From Haematobia irritans (taxonomy: Eukaryota; Arthropoda; Insecta; Diptera; Muscidae): a DNA stretch of 64,000 nt. The position numbers were made by a program, and so were the translations under genes. The stretch lies in NCBI RefSeq assembly GCF_050003625.1, contig NC_134401.1, forward strand, positions 94,218,852-94,282,851, read 5' to 3'. A model generated the notes under the pieces. That model had not been told where the DNA came from, did not search any database, and was given only the letters and a program-made list of their open reading frames with translations. This document shows, one piece after another, positions 34,960 through 44,699 of this stretch (the stretch's first letter is position 1; every line of letters begins with the position of its first letter).

Positions 34960-35410
34960 ACAAAACAAAACGAATGAAAAAAGAGGAAGAACGCTCAAAA
35001 TAAACCCAGCCAACTGCACTCAAATCGATGATTTGACGGTGGCAAAGGAAAAGAGATATGTTTGTACGAATTTATTTCGGCATAAGCCGGCTATCATGTA
35101 AAACCTTTTTTCGGAAGGTTCAAGTGTGGTTCATTGTTGGGTTTAATGAACTTCCTGAATTTATACTGATAATTGTTTGATAGTTTTGCTGCAAGTAGAA
35201 GATGCTGATGAGGAATGTGGTAATTCCGAAACGTGCGTCCATCCAACCATCTTGCAGTCTATAGGGCTTTGCCCAAATAAATTTGACAAACATTCTTTTG
35301 CTCTGTTGGTTAAACTACACTTGTAGTTTAGTCAATGCATGGTTTTAAGCTGAAATCCAAAAAAAAACAACAATGATTAAAGAACAAAACCAACAATAAC
35401 AAAAAAAAAA
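34960..35410 (+). mobile_element. PLE/retrozyme-like repeat with hammerhead ribozyme, copy 1
   Basis: Resumes after the DINE with AACAAAACGAATGAAAAAAG, then CGGCATAAGCCGGC, the ribozyme (35189-35257), GCCCAAATAAATTTGACAAAC, an inverted-repeat segment GGTTTTAAGCTGAAATC and an A-rich end. Together with the tail unit at 33767-33836 it forms a partial tandem repeat interrupted by the DINE, like a Penelope pseudo-LTR. No protein frame. Confidence 0.7.
35189..35257 (+). ncRNA. Hammerhead ribozyme, type I, apparently intact core
   Basis: Stem I outer CTGCAAG (35189-35195) pairs with CTTGCAG (35251-35257); inner GATG (35201-35204) with CATC (35240-35243). Core CTGATGA is at 35205-35211. Stem II GGAAT/ATTCC (35212-35216 and 35223-35227) has loop GTGGTA. 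GAAA is at 35228-35231. A minimal stem III AC/GU has loop GTGC, and the cleavage site GTC falls after 35239. All conserved core bases (C3, U4, G5, A6, G8, A9, G12, A13, A14, A15.1, U16.1, C17) are present. The very short stem III is typical of Penelope/retrozyme hammerheads. Confidence 0.82.
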
Positions 35411-35565
35411 CAAAATTTTATTTCTATAGAAAATTTGGCCAAAATTCTAGTTCTATAGAAAATTTTGTCAAAATTTTTTTTCTATAGAAAATTTTGTCAA
35501 AATTTTATTTTTTTAGAAATTTTTGTCAAAATTTTATTTCTATAGAAATTTTGTTAAAATTTTAT
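35411..35565 (-). repeat. 29-bp minisatellite, short array
   Basis: About five units of AAAATTTTATTTCTATAGAA and TTTGGCCAAAATTC variants between the hammerhead repeat and the PLE fragments. Confidence 0.85.
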
Positions 35566-35829
35566 TTCTGATTATTAATTTTGTTCGGCTTGAGGTCATA
35601 GAAACAATCGATTATTGATTTGTTTTAATATTTATTTCCAATATTTCGGTTAGTGCCACTAACCATCTTCTGGGATTTTGTATCTACATAAATTACAAAA
35701 ATTAAATTACTTTTAATGTTCACAAATCACAATATTATTTTAGATATAATATATTGAAAATAACTAACGTGAGTTCGTGTGATGCTGTTCGTTCTGCAAG
35801 CCACCGTACACTAAGCTTCGTTTGTGTCG

Positions 35830-36160
35830 ATGCTTGTTTATGATGTGTCGATACATTCTCGCGCATTCTTCCGTGTCTTTTTTGAAATTCATTCTCTTGT
35901 CAGGAGAGAGATCTATTATATTAAGCATCTCAAGAGTGTATCTACGCCTATGATTATTCTCTTGAGCAAGTATCTCGACGTCTGTGAAGTTGGGCTTGTG
36001 TCCTGTTGTTGCACAGTGAGCTGCAAGTGCTGTTTTTTTGCTCTACTGATTTGTCTACAGCTTTAAGGTCTGATTTATGCGACGAAAGTCTTGTCTTAAG
36101 TTTGGTCATTGTAGTGCCAACATATGCCATTGGGCATATGTTGGACTTGTCTCCATTACA
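35830..36160 (-). pseudogene. Penelope-like GIY-YIG endonuclease fragment
   Basis: Minus-strand reading from 36160 gives CPMAYVGTTMTKLKTRLSSHK, with the YVG element and downstream Arg/His as in GIY-YIG nucleases of Penelope-like elements, then QKNSTCSS. Reading continues (with a frame change) into QENNHRRRYTLEM and NIIDLSPDKTMNFKKD, the C-terminal end. The upstream reverse transcriptase is absent. Confidence 0.7.
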
Positions 36161-36184
36161 TTTTATTTCTATAGAAATTTTGTT

Positions 36185-36563
36185 AAAATTGGAATGTACT
36201 CTTGACGCATTAAACTCATTCCACAGTCAAATACAATTTACAATGGAGTTAGAGAAGGATAACAAGCTACCATATTTAGACTGTAACATACTGAGAGATG
36301 ATAATTGTTTGAGGCTGAATTGGTATCAAAAACCAACAGCAACTGGACGACTAATAAATTATAATTCAAAACACAATAAAAGTATAATCCATATGACTCA
36401 AGAGAATAATCATAGGCGTAGATACACTCTTGAGATGCTTAATATAATAGATCTCTCTCCTGACAAGACAATGAATTTCAAAAAAGACACGGAATTCTTC
36501 CGCGAGAATGTATCGACACATCATAAACAAGCATCGACACAAACGAAGCTTAGTGTACGGTGA
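36185..36563 (+). pseudogene. Penelope-like RT thumb/endonuclease-end fragment with internal deletion
   Basis: Plus-strand reading LNSFHSQIQFTMELEKDN, KLPYLDCNILRDDN and LNWYQKPTATGRLINYNSKH is characteristic of the Penelope-like RT end. It then jumps to TQENNHRRRYTLEML, the tail of the endonuclease, so roughly the connector and most of the GIY-YIG domain are deleted in frame. Catalytic RT motifs are missing; not functional. Confidence 0.75.
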
Positions 36564-36835
36564 CTTGCAGAACGAACAGCATCACACGAACTCACGTTAG
36601 TTATTTTCAATATATTATATCTAAAATAATATTGTGATTTGTGAACATTAAAAGTAATTTAATTTTTGTAATTTATGTAGATACAAAATCCCAGAAGATG
36701 GTTAGTGGCACTAACCGAAATATTGGAAATAAATATTAAAACAAATCAATAATCGATTGTTTCTATGACCTCAAGCCGAACAAAATTAATAATCAGAATA
36801 AACATAAAATAGGTCAACAACACTCAAAAATATTT

Positions 36836-37000
36836 TTAAAAAATTTTATTTCTATAGAAAATTTTATCAAAATTTATAATTTATAAATAGAAAATTTTCT
36901 ATAGAAAATTTTGCCAAATTTTCATTTCTATAGAATATTTTTTCAAAATTTTATTTCTATGGAAAATTTTGTCAAAATTTTATTTCTATAGAAAATTTGT
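36836..37000 (-). repeat. 29-bp minisatellite, short array
   Basis: Five to six units of ATTTTATTTCTATAGAAAAT with TTGTCAAA and TTGCCAAA variants. Confidence 0.85.
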
Positions 37001-37014
37001 AAAGTATCACTTTT

Positions 37015-37077
37015 AGGTTAAAGTGGCAGCCCGATTAAGATTCAGGCTCACTTAGACTATTCAGTCCATTGTGATAA
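37015..37077 (-). mobile_element. SINE tail fragment
   Basis: AGGTTAAAGTGGCAGCCCG, then TTCAGGCTCACTTAGACTAT and TCAGTCCATTGTGATA match the tail-proximal part of the tRNA-derived SINE. Confidence 0.65.
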
Positions 37078-37195
37078 GTGTATCACTTAGTTGAAGAGGA
37101 ATATTTTTCAAAATCTACTAAAAAATAAAGAATTCTACCAATCTAACAAACAGTGAAAAATCTACCATTTTTGGTAGAATTCTACCAACTGTGGC

Positions 37196-37790
37196 AACCG
37201 TATTTAGGACACACAATTTACACAATATTGAGGACGAATTAATTTAATGTAATGAAATTTTAATTAAAAGAAAGTTTCTAATCTTTCTTTCAAAAATTTT
37301 TTATTAAATTTATGCGTCCGTCCGTTAAAATCGTATATCTTTGAGCTAAGACAAATTTTCATTAAAGTGAAGAAAAATATTTTTGATTTAAAAAAATCGT
37401 CCATAAATTAACTGAACTATTGAATCTTTAGATAAAATCGCTTCAAATATAGACTAAGACTTATTTTGGAGATTTTGTATCTTTAAAGTTTTTTTTTTTT
37501 TAATAAGAAAACTCTCTTGACTTTGAAATATCTGTTATAATTTGGATTTTAAACTGACGTAATGCCATTGTTTGTAAACATATTAACAGTTAACATTTTG
37601 TAAAAATGATCTAAAATTAACCAAAATTTTTCTTCCTGATTGGTTCAATGTTTTTTCAGTGTAGATTTAAAGCTAGATAAGTCCCTACAAAATGTCTTTA
37701 GTTTCAAGAAGCCGCATCTTTGGATCGGAATCAATACCAAAATCCTTAAGTTAAGGTCAAAATCTTTGGATCCAAGTAAACTTTTTTTGA
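37196..37790 (+). mobile_element. CACTGAAAA-related MITE, second subfamily
   Basis: ACACAATTTACACAATATTG, an internal TTTTTTCAGTGTAGATTTAA, then GGATCGGAATCAATACCAAA and ATCTTTGGATCC, shared with 5491-5815. It follows a GTGGCAACCGTA-type terminus at 37191. Confidence 0.6.
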
Positions 37791-37794
37791 ATGT

Positions 37795-38720
37795 ATATAG
37801 CCAAAATGTCAGCAGGGCCGAACCTTAAATACCCATCAACATGAATCAAATATAATAGTTTCCTCTACATGCCCCTCCAAGCGGCGGGTTACTTGAAATT
37901 ATATAGAATTTCAGCTGAATTTTAATTAACATACTACCTCAAGAAGATGGGATCAAATGATATGCTTCGCGATGGTAAAAGAAGTCAAATCGGGTGATAA
38001 GTCTATAAGGGGGCTATACGAAAACATTAACCGATAAACACCATTTGCGGTCCTAAAATACCTCTAGGTTAGGTATAGTGGCAGCCCAATATTTCAGGCT
38101 CACTTAGACTATTCAGTCCATTGTGATACCACAGTGGTGAACTTCTCTCTTATCACTGAGTGCTGCCCGATTCTATGTTAAGCTCAATGACAAGGGGCCT
38201 CATTTTTATAGCCGAGTCCGAACGTCGTTCCACATTGCAGTGAAACCACTTAGAGAAGCTTTGAAACACTCAGAAATGTCACCAGCATTACTGAGGTGGG
38301 ATAATCTACCGCTGACTTGAAACTTGGTTTGAACCCACGACCCTGTATATACAAGGCGGGCATGCTTACCATTGCACCGCGGTTGGTCCCAAAAAAAAAA
38401 TACCTCTAGATATAGGTGATAAAAATTGCGGCTTCTAGAAGCCCAAGAAGTCAAATCGAGCGGTCGGTCTATATATAGACCGCCATATATGGTGGCTATG
38501 TATATCAAACTCGAACACATAAAAAACGAATCTATGAATTTCGGGCAAATCGAATAAAAATTGAGGTGTCTAAAAGTCCAAGAGATCGATATATGCGAGG
38601 CTATACCAAACAATGGACCGAGACTGACCCTATTCGGCACATTTATTTATAAACCTAAAATATGTATTGATTACCAATTTTTGGCAAATCGGATAAAATT
38701 TGGGGTGTCTAAACGCCTAT
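37795..38720 (-). mobile_element. DINE-1-like element, minus orientation, split by a SINE
   Basis: Begins TCAGCAGGGCCGAACCTTAA, a decayed 3' hairpin, then inverted modules (GTCTATAAGGGGGCTATACG, TTCTAGAAGCCCAAGAAGTC). The SINE at 38068-38396 interrupts it. The 5' end is lost. Confidence 0.65.
38068..38396 (-). mobile_element. tRNA-derived SINE with perfect 13-bp target duplication
   Basis: AAAATACCTCTAG is found at 38055-38067 and 38397-38409. Tail GTTAGGTATAGTGGCAGCCC on the left, head GCACCGCGGTTGGTCCC on the right. The B-box region is partly deleted. Confidence 0.85.
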
Positions 38721-38739
38721 AAAATTACGATGTAGATTA

Positions 38740-38847
38740 CAAAGAGGAAATGGATCGACCCAGGAGCGGTACAGGACTAGTCCCAGTTCTGGTCAAAACA
38801 TATGGAAGGGATTGGTCACTTTAATATGGGTTATTCATAGACGGCAT
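38740..38847 (+). repeat. Dispersed repeat, also inverted at 42640-42700
   Basis: GACTAGTCCCAGTTCTGGTC and ACATATGGAAGGGATTGGTC match, inverted, GACCAGTCCCAGTTCTGCTT and CGTATGGAAGGGACTGGCC at 42640-42700. Confidence 0.55.
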
Positions 38848-38989
38848 AGGTTAGATTAGGTTAGGTTAGGTGGCAGTCCGATGTATCAGGCTCACTTAGA
38901 CTATTCAGTCCATTGTGATACCACATTGGTGAACTTCTCTCTTATCACTGAGTGCTGCCCGATTCCATGGTAAGCTCAATGACAAGGGC
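38848..38989 (-). mobile_element. SINE, tail half only
   Basis: GGTTAGATTAGGTTAGGTTA tail, GTGGCAGTCCG-type start, through AAGCTCAATGACAAGGG. The tRNA-like head is missing. Confidence 0.75.
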
Positions 38990-39052
38990 ATAAATTTACA
39001 CTTTAACATACGTCAAATTAGTAGGATTACCACTGGGACAAACACCCCAAAG

Positions 39053-40639
39053 CAGGGCCGCCAATAAAATTTCAAACATAATCGTCACTTTTTTCCGAAA
39101 AAATCGTCATAATCGTCACTTCCATTTTAAAAATCGTCAAAAAATCTGCAATGTTAATTATAGTAAAACCAAAATAATTTTTTGGTTAAAAACAAAAGTA
39201 TTTATTTCATATAAAGAACAGAAAATTAACACAACTATGCATTCCAACTACAAAATCATAATGAATTCAGCCTTGTACAAAAATAAAATAAAAAAAACAT
39301 TGTTATGCAATCCTATGCTATGAAATTCAAAAAATAATATAATTTTTTTTTTAATATATAATTTTACTTCAGTAAGTTTTTTATTTAAAAATAAAAATAA
39401 AGATCTTTAACATTTACATATGTGTTGCCCGATTTTCTAAAATTTGACAATTTGCAAAAATTTTATTAAAAATAACATTTTGCAAAATTTTCTTAGAAAT
39501 ACAATTTTGCAAAAATGTTCATAGAAAAACAATTTTGCAAGAATTTACTATAGAAAAAAATTGCCAAAAATGTTCTATAGAAATAAATTTTTGCAAGAAT
39601 ATTATATAGAAATAAAAATTTGCAAAAATTTTCTACAGATATAAAGGCTTGAGAAAATTTTCTATAGAAATAAAATTTTGACCAAATTCTCTATAGAAAT
39701 AAAATGTTGAAAAATTTTTTTATAGAAATACAATTTTGACAAAATTTTCTATAGAAATACAATTTTGACAAAATTTTCTGTAGAAATACAATTTTGACAA
39801 AATTTCCTATAGAAATAAAATTTTGACAAAATTTTCTGTAGAAATAAAATTTTTACAAAATTTTCTATAGTAATAAAATTTTAACAACTTTTTCTGTAGA
39901 AATAAAATTTTAACAAAAATTTCTATAGAAATAAAATTTTGACAAAATTTTCTGTAGAAATAAAATTTTGACAAAATTTTCTATTGAAATAAAATTTTGC
40001 AGAAATTTTCTATAGAAAAAAAATTTGAATAACTTTTTCTGTAGAAATAAAATTTTAACAAAAATTTCTATAGAAATAAAAATTTGACAAAATTTTCTAT
40101 AGAAATAAAATGTTGACCAAATTTTCTATATAAATAAAATTTTGCCGAAATTTTCTATAGAAATACAATTTTGACAACTTTTTCTGTATAAATAAAATTT
40201 TAACAAAATTTTCTTTAAATTCCATATCAAATTTTTCTTTCGTATAAAACAAAATTTTTGTATATACTAACCATAAAAATTTCATCAACAACTTATTTTT
40301 GTAATTTGGTAGATTTTTGATAAAATTTTCTACAAATTTCGGTGGATTATTTATGGCACGAGTGGCAACCGTGATACTAATACTATAGATGTAAAATGAG
40401 GTATAGCTCCTACATGTATGAAATCTCTAGCAAAAACTAGAAATTTCTATATTTGACTATTGTCAAATGTATTCTCTCTTTTGCTGGCTCTAAATGTGTA
40501 AACGAACTGCTTCTAGTCCAAATTTTTGAACCGAGCTAATATCGTCATTTTTGGGGCAAAAATCGGAAAATCTGCATTTGCTATTTTTTGAGTAAAAAAT
40601 CGTCAAAATGCCGATACATCGGCAAAATTGGCAGCCCTG
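39053..40639 (+). mobile_element. hAT-type element (1587 bp) with perfect 8-bp target duplication
   Basis: Ends CAGGGCCGCCAAT (39053) and ATTGGCAGCCCTG (to 40639), flanked by CCCCAAAG at 39045-39052 and 40640-40647. Subterminal AATCGTCA motifs repeat on both sides. It carries a nested 29-bp array (39430-40220) with its own GAGTGGCAACCGTG terminus (to 40373). No transposase. Confidence 0.88.
39430..40230 (+). repeat. 29-bp minisatellite array inside the hAT element
   Basis: About 27 units of AAATTTTGACAAAATTTTCT and ATAGAAATAA; the left ones are diverged (TTTGCAAAAATTTTC). Followed by TTTGGTAGATTTTTGATAAA and GGATTATTTATGGCACGAGT. Confidence 0.9.
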
Positions 40640-41336
40640 CCCCAAAGGGTTGTTATTAAGTCAGCAAAAGAGAGCCGGAGAGAGATTACATTTGACAGTT
40701 ATCAGATAGAGAAATTTCAAGTTTTTGATGGAGATTTTTTCCCCAGTAAAATCTTGCAAACCATAGCATACGTTGCTGGTTGTTGATAACAACAAAGTAC
40801 CACAAATGTAAATGTTCCGCAAATATAAATAAACTGGAAGTTAAAAAGCAGTATCTGTTTTTTGTTTTTAATGTTTTAGAAGCTGAAAATTTGAATGTAC
40901 AAATAGCTACTGGATGCTGTTCGAGTACTTTTCAGCAATTTTAAGCAAAGGGAGTAAAATACAGTCTTACTCTCTTTCTAGCTTTTACTTGATATATTTT
41001 ACGCGTACGCGAACAGACCTAGTATTGTTTACTTGGCGGCTAAATGTGAGTCGATATATGCGGTGTCTACTGGCAAAACATTGGTCGGCGGCAGTTAAAA
41101 TCGGCGGCGCAACTGAAACTTTTCAAAGTGGAAACATACTGCACCGATGCCATTACCTGTGATTTAAATAATCAAACGCAACAGCTGAGTGTGATGCCAT
41201 ACCTTCTGCTGTTTTAATGAATACTGGCAACACTCTTAACAATATGCTAAACAGCTGATATCAATTACCTTGTCCCCATAGTTTTTATCACATAGTAATT
41301 TAAGAAAATAATAATTAAAAATATTGAATAAAAACA
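40640..41336. other. Intergenic region upstream of mRpS17
   Basis: Inverted copy of the dispersed AGTCAGCAAAAGAGAGCCGG repeat (40660-40720). No TATA motif or other exon recognised before the mRpS17 ATG. Confidence 0.4.
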
Positions 41337-41875
41337 ATGTCTTTTCGCAATCTTATACTTATGGGACAATGTGTACCTTGTGTAAAACAAAATGCTTCAA
41401 AAATTCGTATACGTCGCATGGAATTGGACAAAAATTTAAATATGGTAAGCAATCTATAATAATAGCCATTACGACAAAAAAAAACAAGAGTTAACAATTT
41501 GTTTTGGTTTTTTAGTATTTCAAAAAAGATGAATTTCTTTTTGCCCATGACCCAGAGAAGCTTTGCAAAACGGGTGATGTTGTTCTAATACGCGAATTAC
41601 CTGAACGTTTAACACGACTGATAACTCATAAAGTGGAAAAGGTGGTTTATCCATTTGGTGACATAACAGATCCCATTACCGGCAAGGCTGTTGTCGTGGG
41701 CAAATATCGCGACCAAATCGAGGAAGCCAATCGTATGTTTGGTAAATCGGAGAAGGCTTTCGATTACACTAAAGCACCGCCTCGTGGACGTTTGGAGGGC
41801 ACAAAAGATTTCACACATGGTGAGACATATATTAAATACCATGAAGATGGCAAAGACCAGCCATTTGCTGTATAA
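41337..41875 (+). CDS. mRpS17: Mitochondrial ribosomal protein S17 (uS17m), two exons
   Basis: Exon 1 is 41337-41444 and exon 2 is 41516-41875, with a 71-nt intron (GTAAGC...TTTTTTAG) in phase 0, giving 155 residues. The product is a component of the mitochondrial small ribosomal subunit that contacts rRNA through an OB-fold (family knowledge). The protein opens MSFRNLILMGQCVPC, has basic RIRRMELDKN after the Cys residues, a central GDVVLIRELPERLT typical of S17, then the metazoan mitochondrial extension ending near KYHEDGKDQPFAV. Length agrees with fly mRpS17. The start is the only in-frame ATG before the basic region. A polyadenylation signal follows at 41909. It converges with the isomerase gene on the opposite strand. 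Confidence 0.93.
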
Positions 41876-41908
41876 AAATATGCTACTTTAAGTCGTTTCA
41901 TCGTTGTA

Positions 41909-41914
41909 AATAAA
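41909..41914 (+). promoter_or_regulatory. Polyadenylation signal of mRpS17
   Basis: AATAAA lies 34 nt after the mRpS17 stop codon, in a plain AT-rich 3' region. Position and sequence fit a cleavage/polyadenylation signal. Confidence 0.55.
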
Positions 41915-42111
41915 AATAACTAAAATTAAGACATATTAGCTATTCATCTGGAACTGTTTTGGAAGAGGGCCTGGAGTTCAAATCAGCTCAGGAGTGGAAG
42001 TAAGAGGTAAGCTACTTAAATGAAGCCCATTTAATGGACAATAAATTGGGTCATTGCGAATTTTAAATCACTCAATTTGCGTTGTATTGCATTGAAATGC
42101 ATTATTTTTTG

Positions 42112-42306
42112 TTATTTATTATTGTCATTATTTTTCTGTTTTTTACTTAATGGATTGGTTGGATTGGTTATGTGCTCCATAAACTCATTCAAGTAGCGTT
42201 CTCTTTCCCTGTAAAATTCTTCCGAAGTGAGTCCACGAAACTGTTGTTTTGTCAATGATCTTTGACAGCATGTAATGACGCACTGGGATAATCTTGGTCT
42301 TCGCAT
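42112..42306 (-). pseudogene. C-terminal remnant of an enoyl-CoA delta-isomerase paralogue
   Basis: The segment RSLTKQQFRGLTSEEFYRER followed by an Ile-Thr ending matches the end of the neighbouring isomerase (ARSLTKQQFRAADVEQFYRE, then FIEHIT). Only this roughly 45-residue tail is recognisable; the crotonase core, oxyanion loop and catalytic Glu are absent, and upstream sequence on this strand shows no homology. It keeps the same strand as the intact gene about 1.4 kb upstream, so it looks like the decayed remnant of a tandem duplicate. It could also be a last exon whose other exons were displaced, but no acceptor-linked exon is visible nearby. Confidence 0.6.
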
Positions 42307-43677
42307 AAGGGTGATACAGTGGTGTACTACCGAGACATCCCGTCGCAGTTCTGAGGGCAGCGTTCTGGTTCACTGCCTATGGGTGATACCGTCAAAGACA
42401 AACCCATGTTAACCCTCTAATGCCCCAATTTTTTTGCGAGCTGATTAAATATTCAATGTTAACGACACAAAAGCAAGAATCAAGATAAAATTATACTGTA
42501 AAATTCAGTATATGCTGTAAAGGCTCTTGAACAGGTTCAACTAAGATTTCTTTTAATTTTATTCACTTTTGTTGTCTTAAGGTGTGTTTTACTAAAAGCT
42601 TCCTTATTTAATGAAGCCCGCCTAAAGGCGGGATTGGGCATTAGAGGATTAATGTGGCCAGTCCCTTCCATACGTTTTAAGCAGAACTGGGACTGGTCCA
42701 TACACACCAAGGACAGGTCCTGAATTTAATTTCAGGTTTTCCAAGGGTTATGTTTTTTGACTTATTTGGAGATTTAAAGGCGATCATTTGGGAAATAAGG
42801 ATAATATCAACCTATATTTATTCAATTCAGATGGTACACTCACAGAAAAGTCTGTAAAACATAACAGTATGTATCTGCTGATATATTTTTGTGATTTTTA
42901 TTTCAGCAAACAATGCTGCTAAAGCACCAAAATTGTTTGCTTTTTTAGCAGATTTTTATGATGTGTCTACTGACAAATTTCTTTTGGTTAATATATCTAA
43001 TTTAGATTCGATTCTTCAACATCAATGATGATCGTCCTAGAATTTTGTATACATATATTGTACAGTGGTTGTGGTTGCATATTACTTCCATCCACATTTT
43101 CTCCCATATCTTATTGTGTGTAGAACGCAATTCAAATACGAAAAGTTCAGATCAATTTTTTATATGCATTTTCGATTTTCTAATAATAACCCGATTTCGG
43201 CAACGGATATTAAATACTTGCATTCGCTTTTTATCATTATAATTAAAGCGCCATTGTTTACTACCTGTGACCACAAAATGACAAACTAAAACATTTATGT
43301 TATGTTATGTTGGTAATCATGGCTGTCTGTTCTTCTGATATTCTTATATTAAAACCTATTATCCGTTATATATGCGATCTGCTCGATTCAAATTTGTCTG
43401 TCGCATTACAGAGGAGATAAAGCACCGCTGAAAAAGGTTTTAAATTTCTGCCACAAATAGGATAAAACCCATGGCCCTTTGAGTTCTAAACGGGCAATCT
43501 AACTCAATATCTTTCACAGATTTTTTCTTCCAATGAATTTTCTATATACTTTGCAGAGGTTATTTCTTTTTTTATAAAACAAAGATCTATTTGAAAAAAG
43601 TTTAAGACCTCTTTTGTGTTCATAGAACCAAAACTTAAATAATTTAACGGAAAATTGTTTTCCCTGTGTTTTATACT
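42307..43677. other. Intergenic, no gene recognised
   Basis: Holds the inverted dispersed repeat at 42640-42700. 43400-43505 (CACCGCTGAAAAAGG, ACCCATGGCCCTTTGAG) may be a worn SINE head. Nothing else. Confidence 0.35.
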
Positions 43678-43683
43678 TTTATT
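43678..43683 (-). promoter_or_regulatory. Polyadenylation signal of the isomerase gene
   Basis: The + strand reads TTTATT, that is AATAAA on the coding strand, 26 nt past the stop codon at 43709. Confidence 0.5.
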
Positions 43684-43708
43684 CCGAGAGATATTAATTA
43701 AATTAACG

Positions 43709-44679
43709 TTAATTTCTTTTTTTGTTATGCAATTTTTCCAAATATTCGCCTATAATCTTCTGGGCTCTCTCTTCTGTTATATGTTCAATAAAACTTTCGA
43801 GATCCTGATATCTTTCCCTATAAAATTGTTCCACATCTGCTGCACGAAACTGTTGCTTTGTCAGGGACCTGGCAATGGGATGAACTTTATCGAATGTTGA
43901 CAAAAATTCGTAGCATTTTTCCAATCCTTCTTCTTTTGAATTTACCAATTTGTCAATTAAACCAATGTGTAAAGCTTCATGGCTAGTAAAAAGTTTTCCT
44001 TGTGTTAAGGCCATTTCTGCATTTCTCTTCGGTAAAACGTTACAAAATGATGCTCTAACAAATACTGGGACATGTACAGCTAATTGTACTTCATTAAGGC
44101 CTATAGTATAATTGGGCAACATTACTCGATAATCACAGCAAGTGGATAACATGCAGCCTCCAGCGGGAGCATGGCCCTAAAAAATGGGGATTGTTAATAA
44201 TGGTGTGATTTGGAAGGATTTCTAAAATCACATTTATTAGAGCCACTGTAGGGATTGCCGTTGCATATAATGCCAGCCAAGCATCCTGAAGAGCCCTATA
44301 ATATAGCCTAAAACGTTCAATGTTAGGCCGGTATAATTCTTTAATATCCAGTCCAGCGCAAAATACCGTTTTCAAAGCCTAAAAACCAGAAATGCAAACT
44401 AAGTGGAATATACTTGTTGTCATAAAAAAGGATGCAATTACTTACAGAAGTAAATATCATGCCTCTACATTTGTTCTGTTCCAAATTTTTGATGAGTGGT
44501 TTTACCATAGTCAACATGTCCATAGTCATTGCATTGACTGGAGGCGTATTTAAATGCAAAACAGCGATTCCCTTATTATCCACATTGACATCAATGATTG
44601 ACGAAGATGACATACATCGTAAATGCTGTTGTAATGGACGTGTAATGACTTTTTTGGAAAATATGCGTAGACCATGCAT
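43709..44679 (-). CDS. Enoyl-CoA delta-isomerase, mitochondrial (ECI1/Dci type), three exons
   Basis: Read on the minus strand: exon 1 44679-44446 (78 codons), exon 2 44378-44232 (49 codons), exon 3 44176-43709 (155 codons plus stop); introns are GT-AG and all phase 0, giving 282 residues. The donor of intron 2 (AAT|GTGATT) is weak but the joined protein is continuous across it. The amino end is basic and Ser-rich (MHGLRIFSKKVITRP), as in a mitochondrial presequence. The crotonase fold shows CAGLDIKEL, the oxyanion-hole loop GHAPAGGCM at the start of exon 3, and YTIGLNEVQL with the Glu expected to be catalytic in this family. Role: shifts 3-cis/trans double bonds to 2-trans in beta-oxidation of unsaturated fatty acids. 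Several paralogues exist in flies (CG4592/CG4594/CG4598 group), so no single symbol is given. Confidence 0.9.
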
Positions 44680-44699
44680 CGTAAACTCCTTTATTTAGA

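Larger units (their letters stand above)
35566..36797. mobile_element. Head-to-head Penelope-like element fragments (401-bp inverted arms)
   Basis: 35566-35966 is the near-perfect reverse complement of 36397-36797. The arms contain the 3' end of a Penelope-like element. The 430-bp spacer holds GIY-YIG endonuclease coding sequence of the minus-strand copy, a central minisatellite unit (36157-36189) and the reverse-transcriptase end of the plus-strand copy. Both copies are truncated. Confidence 0.82.

Noticed and set aside
36006..36563. A 185-codon gene
   Set aside because: The frame joins antisense endonuclease, minisatellite and RT fragments of Penelope-like copies; it is a chimera of remnants.
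40914..41162. 82-codon frame upstream of mRpS17
   Set aside because: No homology, no motif, no splice link to mRpS17; composition is like the intergenic sequence.
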